Source: Pseudobacteroides sp035370245 (lineage in GTDB: Bacteria; Bacillota; Clostridia; Acetivibrionales; DSM-2933). Taken from it: a stretch of 26,296 nucleotides of DNA. The notes under the pieces are model-generated. The model did no database searches, was not told the DNA's origin, and worked only from the letters and a program-made list of their open reading frames with translations. The stretch spans positions 1 through 26,296 of the forward strand of contig DAOOVO010000054.1 of assembly GCA_035370245.1 (NCBI GenBank), written 5' to 3'. A program made the translations under genes and the position numbers. Positions 1-7,196 of the stretch are shown here, one piece after another (the first letter of the stretch is position 1; each line of letters begins with the position of its first letter).

Positions 1-142
1 TTGTCAAGGTACATCTATTGTAAAAAAAGAGTTTATGCAGTGGAATCAATATTATTAATTTAGCAAATACTTTGAAAAAACACAATATGATTTGCTTAAT
101 TTTGAATGTGGAATTTTTACCACCAAAACTTTTTTACTCCCA

Positions 143-171
143 TTGACACAATAATAATATATCTGTTATAT
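143..171 (+). promoter_or_regulatory. Sigma-A-type promoter of the gntR unit
   Basis: A perfect -35 box TTGACA (143-148) is followed after 17 bases by TTATAT (166-171), a reasonable -10 box. It lies about 45 bases upstream of the TTG start at 217. No other promoter is evident before the three plus-strand genes, so all three are probably transcribed from here. The -10 box lies inside a long inverted repeat, which suggests that a bound repressor would block RNA polymerase. Confidence 0.75.
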
Positions 172-195
172 TATATATATAACAGATATATTATT
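153..195. promoter_or_regulatory. Perfect 19-bp inverted repeat, probable GntR operator
   Basis: The arms 153-171 and 177-195 are perfect reverse complements separated by 5 bases. The core is CTGTTATA with its mirror TATAACAG. The repeat covers the -10 box and the expected transcription start of the promoter at 143-171. It ends 21 bases before the TTG start of a YtrA-type GntR gene. Regulators of this family usually bind palindromes in their own promoters, so autorepression is the simplest inference. A transcript-level hairpin is possible, but no T-tract follows it, so it is not a terminator. Confidence 0.75.
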
Positions 196-216
196 TATAA
201 CAAATGGGGTGATAGT

Positions 217-615
217 TTGCTATTAAAATTGGATTTACAATCGGAAATACCAATTTATATGCAGCTGAAAATGCAAATCATTGAGGGCATTGCAACAGGC
301 AGCCTTGTACCTGGAGAGCCCCTTCCATCCGTCAGACAACTTGCATCCGATTTGGGCATTAATCTACATACCGTAAATAAAGCATATACAATGCTAAAGC
401 AAGATGGCTTCATAATAATTCACAGGCAAAAAGGTGTTGTCGTGAGTCCTGCTGAAGACATAAAAGTTACAAACGAATACATAAGTCAGCTTAAAGCCAA
501 TATGCGGCCCATAATAACTGAAGCATTTTGCAGAGGCATGGCAATTGATGAGTTTAATGCCATATGCAAGGAAATTTTTACTGAGTTAAAACAGACAGGA
601 GGTAAGATTTTATGA
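217..615 (+). CDS. GntR-family transcriptional regulator, YtrA subfamily
   Basis: A 132-residue DNA-binding repressor. The N-terminal winged helix-turn-helix (about residues 5-75) has the classic GntR pattern IPIYMQLKMQI, then GxLxPGExLPSVRQLAxDLGIN and TVNKAYxxLxxxGF. The short all-helical tail (about 80-132), with no large ligand-binding domain, is typical of the YtrA subfamily, whose members are about 120-130 residues and act as dimers. The reading frame is open further upstream, but those codons run through the promoter and operator. TTG at 217, six bases after GGGGTG, is therefore the likely start. Its stop overlaps the ATG of the next gene by four bases, so the two are translationally coupled. 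It probably represses its own operon through the palindrome at 153-195. The inducing signal is unknown. YtrA regulators often control genes for transporters or envelope proteins. Confidence 0.9.
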   Translation: MLLKLDLQSEIPIYMQLKMQIIEGIATGSLVPGEPLPSVRQLASDLGINLHTVNKAYTMLKQDGFIIIHRQKGVVVSPAEDIKVTNEYISQLKANMRPIITEAFCRGMAIDEFNAICKEIFTELKQTGGKIL

Positions 616-1745
616 AAATTTCAGTCATTCTGTTGATTTACTTAACATGTTATATTCCAACATTAATTTTAATTGCTATAGCTCCATACATTACAAGAAA
701 AAACATATTCTTTGGTGTGTGCATTCCTGATGAAGCACATTCCAATACTGAAATAGCAGCAATAAAAAAATCCTACCGTAATAAAACACTTTTATTTGGT
801 GGATTGATATCAATAGCATCATTCCTGCCGTCCATTTTTATTCAAAGCGATGTTGCCTATTTATTCAGCACTGCAGGCATCTTTTTACTGGTTGCATTGA
901 TGTATATCTTTTACTTTAAAAGCCATAATCAAGTCAAAAATTTAAAATCGAGAATGAACTGGACCGATGAGAGTTCCCAGGTGGTAATTGTAGATACCGG
1001 TTTCAGGAACAAAAAATTAATTGCTTCATTATTGTGGTTTATTTCACATGTATTTCTAATTGCAATTACAATAATTTTAACATATGTGCTCTATGAAACA
1101 ATACCCGATAAATTACCTACCGGATGGAATTTTGACGGTGAAGTCAGAGGATGGATGCAAAAATCATATAAGACATTACTCTGGGCACCAATGACACAAT
1201 CATTTTTATTGATAATGATGATATTCAGTTACTGGATGATTGGAAAAGCAAAACAGGCCATTGACCCTGCAGACCCGGAAAAATCATCCGAACAAAACAG
1301 AAGATTCCGATATATGTGGTCTATATACATAATTGCAGTTGGATTTGTTTTAATAGCAATGATAGGATTTATTCAGTTATCCATATTCGGTCTTATAAAA
1401 AACAAACTGGTTATCATCGCAATTCCTCAAATTGTTGTTTTAAGTATAGTTGCATGCTCTATAATTCTGGCTCTGATTACCGGTCAGGGCGGAAGCAGAC
1501 TTTTCAAAAATAAAGCCAACGCTGGTTCCTCTTCCGAAAACAAAGCATCAAGAACGGACGATGACAAGTATTGGAAATTAGGCCTCTTTTATTTTAATGC
1601 TGAAGATCCTTCGTTTATTGTTGAAAAAAGGTTTGGTATAGGCTGGACAATTAACTGGGCTCGTCCCATATCATGGATATTAATTTCCAGTTTGCTGTTA
1701 TTTATTATAGTTTTTACTGTTTTAAACAACAAATTAATACAATGA
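612..1745 (+). CDS. Polytopic membrane protein with DUF1648 and DUF5808 domains
   Basis: A 377-residue integral membrane protein with about eight hydrophobic segments (roughly 3-25, 58-76, 84-101, 136-160, 187-209, 235-258, 266-288, 352-371). Residues about 143-190 match DUF1648, with the signature IPDKLPTGWNFDGEVRGW. This domain also occurs in SdpI-type immunity and signalling proteins. Residues about 318-345 match DUF5808, with WKLGLFYFN followed by DPSFIVEKR and GWTIN. AGGAGGT eight bases before the ATG supports the start, and the ATGA overlap couples it to the GntR gene. The pairing suggests the regulator and the membrane protein respond to a common envelope-related signal. That is inference from context, and no biochemical activity is known for this type of protein. 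Confidence 0.85.
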   Translation: MKISVILLIYLTCYIPTLILIAIAPYITRKNIFFGVCIPDEAHSNTEIAAIKKSYRNKTLLFGGLISIASFLPSIFIQSDVAYLFSTAGIFLLVALMYIFYFKSHNQVKNLKSRMNWTDESSQVVIVDTGFRNKKLIASLLWFISHVFLIAITIILTYVLYETIPDKLPTGWNFDGEVRGWMQKSYKTLLWAPMTQSFLLIMMIFSYWMIGKAKQAIDPADPEKSSEQNRRFRYMWSIYIIAVGFVLIAMIGFIQLSIFGLIKNKLVIIAIPQIVVLSIVACSIILALITGQGGSRLFKNKANAGSSSENKASRTDDDKYWKLGLFYFNAEDPSFIVEKRFGIGWTINWARPISWILISSLLLFIIVFTVLNNKLIQ

Positions 1746-1762
1746 AAGGAATGTGAGCTAAT

Positions 1763-3370
1763 ATGAAGGTCAAATCAAAATTAATCTCATTTATTTTACT
1801 TGCAGCATTTTTTACCCTTAGCTTCACCCAATCTGCTTTTGGAAATACCGGACAGGAGTCGGGGCGAGAATCGGAATTTGTACCTTTAAGGATTATAGGT
1901 GTTTCACAAGGTGCAGAAATAACATGGGATCAAAAGACCTCTACAGCATCTGCAATTAAAGGAAAAAATACATTAAAAGTTACAGTAGGCAGCAACAAAG
2001 CTATAGTTAACGGAAAAACAGTTATTCTAGATGCACCTATAAAATGCGAGTATGGCAGAATAACCGTACCTCTTCACATAATTAACAATGCATTAGGTAC
2101 CAAAATGAATCTTGAAGACTGTCTCAAAATATTATCCGTTAAATATATGGAGTTTCTCCAACAGGAAAACATATCGGAATGTATTGCATTATATAACAAA
2201 ACATTAAAAGGTATAGTTACACCACAAATTGTAAAACAGCAGGCCAGCATACTAAAATCAGCAGGCAGCATTAAGCAGGAAAGCATTACATCCGAAAGAA
2301 ACGGTGTACATATAAACATTTCAATAAAATATACTTCCCCTTTTATCGGGAAGTTCTACTATATTATACGATTTGATTACAGCGGCTTTATAGATGATTT
2401 TATGCTACGCACCATTACCCTAAGCGAACCATACTTAGCCCCGGAATATGACAATCCTGACAGCTATTTGGAGAAGGAAATTGTTATAGGTTCCGGTGAA
2501 TGGAAGCTTCCCGGCATTCTGACAGTACCGAAAGGAAACGGGCCATTTCCTGTAGTTATACTGGTACATGGATCGGGCCCAAATGACAAAGATGAGACTC
2601 TAGGTGCCCAAAAAACATTTCGTGACTTAGCCGTAGGTCTTGCAGCAAAAAATATTGCTGTTTTAAGATATGAAAAAAGATCATTAGAGCATAATCTTAA
2701 GTTCGGGTTAATAAATGATGTAACCGTTAAAGAAGAAACAACAGATGATGCATTTATTGCTGCCGATTTTCTCGCTAAACAAAAAATAATAGATCCATCC
2801 AATATATTTGTATTAGGACACAGTCAGGGCGGCTTGCTTATACCGAGAATTATGACAGATAAAGCTTCCAATATATTTAAAGGTGCTGTTATTATGAGTG
2901 GTCCGTCAAGATTTATGGGAGATTTAATGGTACAGCAGTATGAATACCTGGCAAACTTGAATATGGCAACAAAGGAACAGGCGGATATGATAAAGACCCA
3001 AATTGACTTAATCAAGTCGGATACCTTCTCAACGGAAAATCCTCCACAAGGTTATGCAATGGGAACTCCTTACTGGTGGGCTGATTTGAAAGCTTATAAT
3101 CCAACAGAAACAGTAAAAAAAGTCACAAAACCCCTTTTGATATTACAGGGTGAAAGAGATTATCAGGTAACAGCTCAGGAAGATTTTAGCGGCTGGAAGA
3201 ATGCACTTTCTTCTAAAGAGAACGCAACTTTCAAGCTCTATCCCAAACTTAACCATATGTATACAGAGGGCGAAGGACAAAGTACACCTTTAGAATATTT
3301 CAAAAAGGCCAATGTCCCTCTCTATGTAATTGACGATATTGCAGAATGGGTCAATGACGCCATAAATTAA
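1763..3370 (+). CDS. Secreted alpha/beta hydrolase with N-terminal stalk-like domain
   Basis: A 535-residue exported hydrolase. Residues 1-27 form a signal peptide with a hydrophobic core and a cleavage-like SAFG site; no lipobox cysteine is seen. Residues about 40-120 resemble the copper amine oxidase N-terminal-like stalk domain common in clostridial surface proteins. Residues about 125-215 look like a DUF3887-type module. The catalytic domain (about 235-535) has the oxyanion segment VILVHGSGP, the nucleophile elbow GHSQGG (Ser354), a likely Asp466 in GERDYQV and a likely His498 in LNHMY. It therefore has a complete triad and is probably an esterase or acyl/peptidyl hydrolase of unknown substrate. 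It starts 17 bases after the membrane protein gene behind AAAGGA, and is followed by a terminator, so it is the last gene of the unit. Confidence 0.87.
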   Translation: MKVKSKLISFILLAAFFTLSFTQSAFGNTGQESGRESEFVPLRIIGVSQGAEITWDQKTSTASAIKGKNTLKVTVGSNKAIVNGKTVILDAPIKCEYGRITVPLHIINNALGTKMNLEDCLKILSVKYMEFLQQENISECIALYNKTLKGIVTPQIVKQQASILKSAGSIKQESITSERNGVHINISIKYTSPFIGKFYYIIRFDYSGFIDDFMLRTITLSEPYLAPEYDNPDSYLEKEIVIGSGEWKLPGILTVPKGNGPFPVVILVHGSGPNDKDETLGAQKTFRDLAVGLAAKNIAVLRYEKRSLEHNLKFGLINDVTVKEETTDDAFIAADFLAKQKIIDPSNIFVLGHSQGGLLIPRIMTDKASNIFKGAVIMSGPSRFMGDLMVQQYEYLANLNMATKEQADMIKTQIDLIKSDTFSTENPPQGYAMGTPYWWADLKAYNPTETVKKVTKPLLILQGERDYQVTAQEDFSGWKNALSSKENATFKLYPKLNHMYTEGEGQSTPLEYFKKANVPLYVIDDIAEWVNDAIN

Positions 3371-3431
3371 ATCCGGTTCTTTTGACTATATTGTTATGGT
3401 GCAAGACATGCAGATGTATAGGAATATAAAC

Positions 3432-3467
3432 AAAAAACTCACCTATTTAAAGTGAGTTTTTTGTTTT
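3432..3467. terminator. Bidirectional intrinsic terminator between convergent genes
   Basis: The stem ACTCAC (3437-3442) pairs with GTGAGT (3452-3457) around a nine-base loop. It is extended by A6 on one side and T6 on the other. The T run (3457-3462, then GTTTT) terminates the plus-strand hydrolase unit. The A run gives a matching T-tract on the minus strand for the cellulase gene ending at 3510. Its symmetry and place between convergent genes fit a shared terminator. Confidence 0.85.
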
Positions 3468-3509
3468 ATAAATACATGATATTATAAATAATTTTTCATC
3501 ATTACATCT

Positions 3510-6032
3510 CTATTGCACCCTATATGTATATCCAAATTTAATAGCCAGCTTCATAACATCCGCCATGTTTATTACTCCATCATGGTTCAAATCATATATG
3601 GGATCATACCCATAGATCGCTTGTGCAAGCATCATAACATCTACCATATTAACAACTCCATCCTTGTTAAAGTCCTCCGGAACCACTATTGGCGTTGGTG
3701 TAGGACGTGCAGGAATTTCCTTTCCAAATGCATCCAAATAATAGGTTACCCAGGATAATGGTGCATTGAAGCTTATATTAACCTCATTAACATCCCATGC
3801 TTCAACATTATCAATATAACATATCTGTGGCGGTGTTATATTGGATGGAGCACACCCGGCCAAAGGCCAGATACTCTGTGACTCCGAATAAGGACCTCCT
3901 ACTAAAAATCCCGGTGGAACTGATGGATATGTATCGTCTATCTGCGGGCAGAAAAAGCGATGATGTGGATTTTTAACAGGATTTTCACCGTATCCGGTCA
4001 CATAAGCTTTATAAAGCGGATTTCGTCCCATCAAATAGTCCATAGACTCAGTTAAGCCATCAATATACTTTGTATCATTGCTGAAATCATATGCATATGC
4101 CATCACAAGTGCCTTATTAATAACATAGCTATTTGAAGCATATGGATACGCTTCCATGCTCCCTTCCCTACCAAAAAACTCAATTGTAACTGAAGAAAGA
4201 GGAACTCCATATCCTTCTTTATTTTGTACTTCAATGAATACATCAGCTGCACTGTTTATACTGTCCACAGCCTCCGGAAACTCATCTTTCTTGTGCAAAG
4301 CAAGTGTAAGTGTTCCTAATCCTCCTGTAGAACATCTGTCAAAACATCCAGCCCACCCTTTGTACTCACCTGTTAATGTTACAGGCATCTTGAGGCTGTC
4401 CTTGTATCCCTTCAAATCAACAAGGTATTCTTCCTCTCCTGTTGTCACATAAAGCTCACAGGCTGCCCAGTAAAAATCATCTTCTACATAGTTGTCTCCA
4501 TATGTAGAGCTCCCGACTTCTATCCCATAAGGCACAAATATAGCAGGATTTTCTTTGGCTGCTTTGTATGCAATCTGTGATGCTGTAAGGCATCTCTGTG
4601 AAAATTCCTCGTCAATGTCCTTCCAAATACGTGATGCTTGTGCCGCACATGCAGCAAGATTCAGCGTAGCAGCCGTTGAAGGCGGATAATATACCCTCTT
4701 TTGGGTATCTTCATCAGGTCTTGTCGCCAATGAAGTCCATTTTTCATCCGCCAGCTTGTGAACTGCCATGCCTGCCCTCTCAAATCCTTCAGGAATCTGC
4801 ATATTAAGCATCCATTCCATTTCCCAGCGGGTTTCATCCAGAAGATCATTTATGCTATTGTCACTTTCAGGTATGTTGAGTTTATTGTCTCCAAATGTAT
4901 CATCAATTCCTTTTGATTTTGAGTGTTCATAGAGATTTTGCAGTATCCACAATGCAAATCCTCCATTAGCAACATACTTTCCATGGTCACCTGCATCATA
5001 CCATCCGCCTGTTCCGTTAATGGTCGAAGGTCCATTATAGTCTTTTCCTTCCGCCAGAACTGCCACATCATCAGTGTGTCCTGCAGGTCTAGCCCATTTA
5101 CTGTCAACACAATACGGCATTTTTATTTCAATACCGCTTCTTGCATGGTAAAAATATTTAAGTGCATCATATTTCATCTGCGAGTATATATCGGTACCGA
5201 TATCAAATGGAAAGCTTGTTTCATAATTGGCAAAAAGCTGATAATCTTTGCCCGGTGTTGTATAATGTGAAAAATCAATTATATGAACCGTTTCGTTCGA
5301 TGAATTATCGAGTCCAAAGGGTTTTGTAGTACCGGAAGTAACAACGGTACCTTCACTATTCTTCAATTGCCATTCAATAGGTGAAGTTTGAGAACCGCTT
5401 ACTCTTAATGTAGCTTTCTTTGTGGCATTAGGATAATAGCCAAGCTGATTTACCCTTATATATTTTACAGGTGTTGGAGTAGGAGTAGACGTCGGCTCAA
5501 TATAAGGCTCATAAAGCGACATCGATATGAAGCTTATTTCATAAGGCGGGTCAGCAGCCAGTTCTCCTCCTAAATAAAAAGCAAAAACTGCATCTCTATA
5601 GTCCCTGTCTGCAACAAATGTGTCTCGTACCGAAAGTATCTCATTTGCTTTAACATCGAAGGGTCTCCAGTTGTTGTTCCAAGCCTCTTCATAAGGCTCT
5701 CTTCTATCGCCTATTTTGGCGTATACCTTACAATCCTTATTTGCTGTTAAAGAAAAACTTACAATATATGTATGGCCTTTACTTATTGATATTTTCTCGT
5801 GACTTATCTGCACATCCCACATTAAACTTCCTTTATGGTCAATATGTATTACATATTGACCGTCTTTAACCTTAGAATAAGAATTTTCTTCTCGACTTTC
5901 CGAAATGTGCCAAGGATTACTTACACCTCCACTAAATTCTGTTGTTTGCAGCAATTCGGCAGCACTGCAGGTCAATGTCCCCAAGAGCAAAGTAATTAAT
6001 AGTACACCTAAACCAGTAAATTTCTTTACCAT
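3510..6032 (-). CDS. Cellulosomal GH9 cellulase (CBM4-like, Ig-like, GH9, dockerin)
   Basis: An 840-residue secreted plant-cell-wall enzyme. In order: signal peptide 1-24; CBM4-like beta-sandwich about 27-177; linker PTSTPTPTP; CelD_N Ig-like domain about 189-278; GH9 (alpha/alpha)6 barrel about 283-768; short Pro-Thr linker; dockerin about 787-834. GH9 motifs are GGWYDAGDHGKY (Asp346/Asp349, base/nucleophile-water side), NPHHRF (His690, His691, Arg692) and VNEVNISFNAPL (Glu750, catalytic acid). The layout is that of the CelK/CbhA group of processive cellobiohydrolases, so release of cellobiose is likely but not certain. The dockerin has two calcium-binding repeats (from Asp787 and Asp814). 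They read NMVDVMML and NMADVMKL at the recognition positions instead of the Ser-Thr of classical C. thermocellum type I dockerins. RBS AGGGGG lies eight bases before the ATG. It is a separate transcription unit from the flagellar operon upstream. Confidence 0.95.
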   Translation of the reverse strand: MVKKFTGLGVLLITLLLGTLTCSAAELLQTTEFSGGVSNPWHISESREENSYSKVKDGQYVIHIDHKGSLMWDVQISHEKISISKGHTYIVSFSLTANKDCKVYAKIGDRREPYEEAWNNNWRPFDVKANEILSVRDTFVADRDYRDAVFAFYLGGELAADPPYEISFISMSLYEPYIEPTSTPTPTPVKYIRVNQLGYYPNATKKATLRVSGSQTSPIEWQLKNSEGTVVTSGTTKPFGLDNSSNETVHIIDFSHYTTPGKDYQLFANYETSFPFDIGTDIYSQMKYDALKYFYHARSGIEIKMPYCVDSKWARPAGHTDDVAVLAEGKDYNGPSTINGTGGWYDAGDHGKYVANGGFALWILQNLYEHSKSKGIDDTFGDNKLNIPESDNSINDLLDETRWEMEWMLNMQIPEGFERAGMAVHKLADEKWTSLATRPDEDTQKRVYYPPSTAATLNLAACAAQASRIWKDIDEEFSQRCLTASQIAYKAAKENPAIFVPYGIEVGSSTYGDNYVEDDFYWAACELYVTTGEEEYLVDLKGYKDSLKMPVTLTGEYKGWAGCFDRCSTGGLGTLTLALHKKDEFPEAVDSINSAADVFIEVQNKEGYGVPLSSVTIEFFGREGSMEAYPYASNSYVINKALVMAYAYDFSNDTKYIDGLTESMDYLMGRNPLYKAYVTGYGENPVKNPHHRFFCPQIDDTYPSVPPGFLVGGPYSESQSIWPLAGCAPSNITPPQICYIDNVEAWDVNEVNISFNAPLSWVTYYLDAFGKEIPARPTPTPIVVPEDFNKDGVVNMVDVMMLAQAIYGYDPIYDLNHDGVINMADVMKLAIKFGYTYRVQ

Positions 6033-6089
6033 CTTATAATCCCCCTGTTTTTTAATAAAATCCCAAACAATAATATTTTTTCCTAATTT

Positions 6090-6121
6090 ATTACCATTTA
6101 ATAAAAATAGGTAATGGTAAT
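6090..6121. promoter_or_regulatory. Inverted repeat in the cellulase leader, possible operator
   Basis: ATTACCATT (6090-6098) and AATGGTAAT (6113-6121) are perfect 9-bp reverse complements with a 14-base spacer. They lie about 60-90 bases upstream of the cellulase start and just downstream of its predicted promoter. This position fits either a repressor operator of LacI/TetR-like spacing or a hairpin in the 5' leader. Nothing in the window identifies a regulator. Confidence 0.45.
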
Positions 6122-6145
6122 CATAATATTAACAATTCTAATATT

Positions 6146-6174
6146 ATTTTATAATTATAAAAAACATCTGTAAA
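6146..6174 (-). promoter_or_regulatory. Sigma-A-type promoter of the GH9 gene
   Basis: On the minus strand, TTTACA (6169-6174) and TAAAAT (6146-6151) are separated by 17 bases, one mismatch from consensus in each box. A start near 6139 would give a leader of about 105 bases that contains the inverted repeat at 6090-6121. A weak terminator lies just upstream, so the gene is probably transcribed on its own. Confidence 0.6.
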
Positions 6175-6204
6175 GCAAATATTCCAAAAAATTATGATTT
6201 ATAA

Positions 6205-6237
6205 AATAAAAAAAGATAGAAGAACAAGTCAACTATC
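6205..6237 (-). terminator. Probable terminator of the motility operon
   Basis: On the minus strand GATAG (6233-6237) can pair with CTATC (6215-6219) across a 13-base loop, followed immediately by seven Ts (6208-6214) and another T-rich stretch. It lies about 50 bases past the stop of the last small gene of the motility operon. The stem is only five base pairs, so termination may be incomplete and some read-through into the cellulase leader is possible. Confidence 0.45.
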
Positions 6238-6283
6238 ACAAGATATATCAATGGTCCATATTAATTTGGTTTACAGTACATAT

Positions 6284-6496
6284 TTAATCCAATTTATAGC
6301 CGGGCAAAACTTTTTGGGTATCAGGTACGCTAGTAGCTTTTACCATTCCCATTTTTTCAGCCCGTCTTATTATTTCTTCATCACTTATCGTATACTTTGA
6401 ATCATTTCCTGCCAAATATATTATACTAATTAGAGAAGTTATAATTATACCTATTCCAATTCCAAGAATTATACTTTTTATGTTAAAATTAATCAT
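6284..6496 (-). CDS. Small single-span membrane protein at the 3' end of the motility operon
   Basis: A 70-residue protein with one N-terminal transmembrane helix (about residues 7-28, IILGIGIGIIITSLISIIYL). It also has a short exported or cytoplasmic segment containing ISDEEIIRRAEKMGMV. That segment resembles a motif in small clostridial MltG/YceG-like proteins, but there is no catalytic lytic transglycosylase domain, so an enzyme function is not supported. A strong GGGGAGGA site precedes the ATG. It begins 17 bases after the end of the coiled-coil protein gene and is followed by a probable terminator, so it is the last gene of the operon. Function unknown. Confidence 0.7.
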   Translation of the reverse strand: MINFNIKSIILGIGIGIIITSLISIIYLAGNDSKYTISDEEIIRRAEKMGMVKATSVPDTQKVLPGYKLD

Positions 6497-6513
6497 TATA
6501 TCCTCCCCAAATA

Positions 6514-7134
6514 TTATACTTGGATAGTCATATTACTTGAGTTCATACCTAATACAAGCTCAATTTCTCCCTTTCCCATATTGAGCTTTTTAGCTATTTC
6601 AGTTTGACCCATTCCGCTTTGCGAAAGCTTTACTACTTCTTTATATCTACTGTGTGAAGCAATATTCCACGATTTATGCTTAGAATTTTTCAAACTATTA
6701 AACTCTTCGGTAAAATTTTTCAGCTGTATAGCCTGGATCCCGATAACTTCGCGACAGCTTCCTTCTTTTTTGTTCTCGGTATTTTCTTTTTTATTCTCGG
6801 TATTTTCTTTTTTAGCTTCATTCTTTTCTTTTTTTACTTCATTCTTTTCAATAGGCAATGACTTCATCTTTTTAATTTTCTCATCAGCTAACAAAAGAGT
6901 TTGTTTTAACTCATCAGTTTTTGAATCAATGTTCTCTAATATATATCCTGAAATGCGGTTGAGTTCCTCAACCATTTCTTCTGCATCTTTCATCATACCT
7001 AATAATCCAGCCTTCATACTTTCCACATTTTTGGTATAATCATATGCTTTTTTCCTGTCATAAAATATCCAAACTAATGATAAAGCCACAAGTATAATTC
7101 CAATAAAAATTACACTTATGTAAAACTGAGTCAT
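6514..7134 (-). CDS. DUF6115/SwrB-like membrane-anchored coiled-coil protein with C-terminal HTH
   Basis: A 206-residue protein. One transmembrane helix (about residues 4-24) is followed by a basic stretch and a long helical, probably coiled-coil region (about 35-95). Then come four 7-residue Lys/Glu/Asn repeats (about 96-123, for example ENTENKK twice) and a C-terminal helix-turn-helix-like motif (about 164-197). This last part contains GMGQTEIAKKLNMGKGEIELVL. The order TM, coiled coil, charged linker, short HTH-like tail matches DUF6115 proteins. It also recalls B. subtilis SwrB, which lies just after sigD and promotes basal-body maturation. I started at the ATG at 7134, eight bases after AGGGGG; an upstream ATG in the same frame lacks such a site. 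The SwrB link is inference from position and architecture. Confidence 0.75.
   Translation of the reverse strand: MTQFYISVIFIGIILVALSLVWIFYDRKKAYDYTKNVESMKAGLLGMMKDAEEMVEELNRISGYILENIDSKTDELKQTLLLADEKIKKMKSLPIEKNEVKKEKNEAKKENTENKKENTENKKEGSCREVIGIQAIQLKNFTEEFNSLKNSKHKSWNIASHSRYKEVVKLSQSGMGQTEIAKKLNMGKGEIELVLGMNSSNMTIQV
6766..6849 (-). repeat. In-frame 21-bp tandem repeat, about four units
   Basis: Four consecutive 21-base units encode seven residues each: EKNEVKK, EKNEAKK, ENTENKK, ENTENKK. The two central units are nearly identical at the DNA level (ttctcggtattttcttttt pattern on the plus strand), and the outer two are diverged. Copy-number change would lengthen or shorten the charged linker of the SwrB-like protein without shifting the frame. 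Confidence 0.85.
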
Positions 7135-7196
7135 TATAATTCCCCCTCTTAAGAAGTAAAACAGCTCCATCAAGTACAACAAAACAGAAAAAAAAT

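Noticed and set aside
2..58. Open frame at the left edge that could be the C-terminal tail of an upstream gene
   Set aside because: Only 18 codons are visible and they show no recognisable family. A chance open stretch cannot be excluded.
106..216. Upstream extension of the gntR reading frame to an ATG at 106
   Set aside because: It would run through the -35/-10 boxes and the palindrome, and has no ribosome site. The encoded residues are not GntR-like, while TTG at 217 has a good site.
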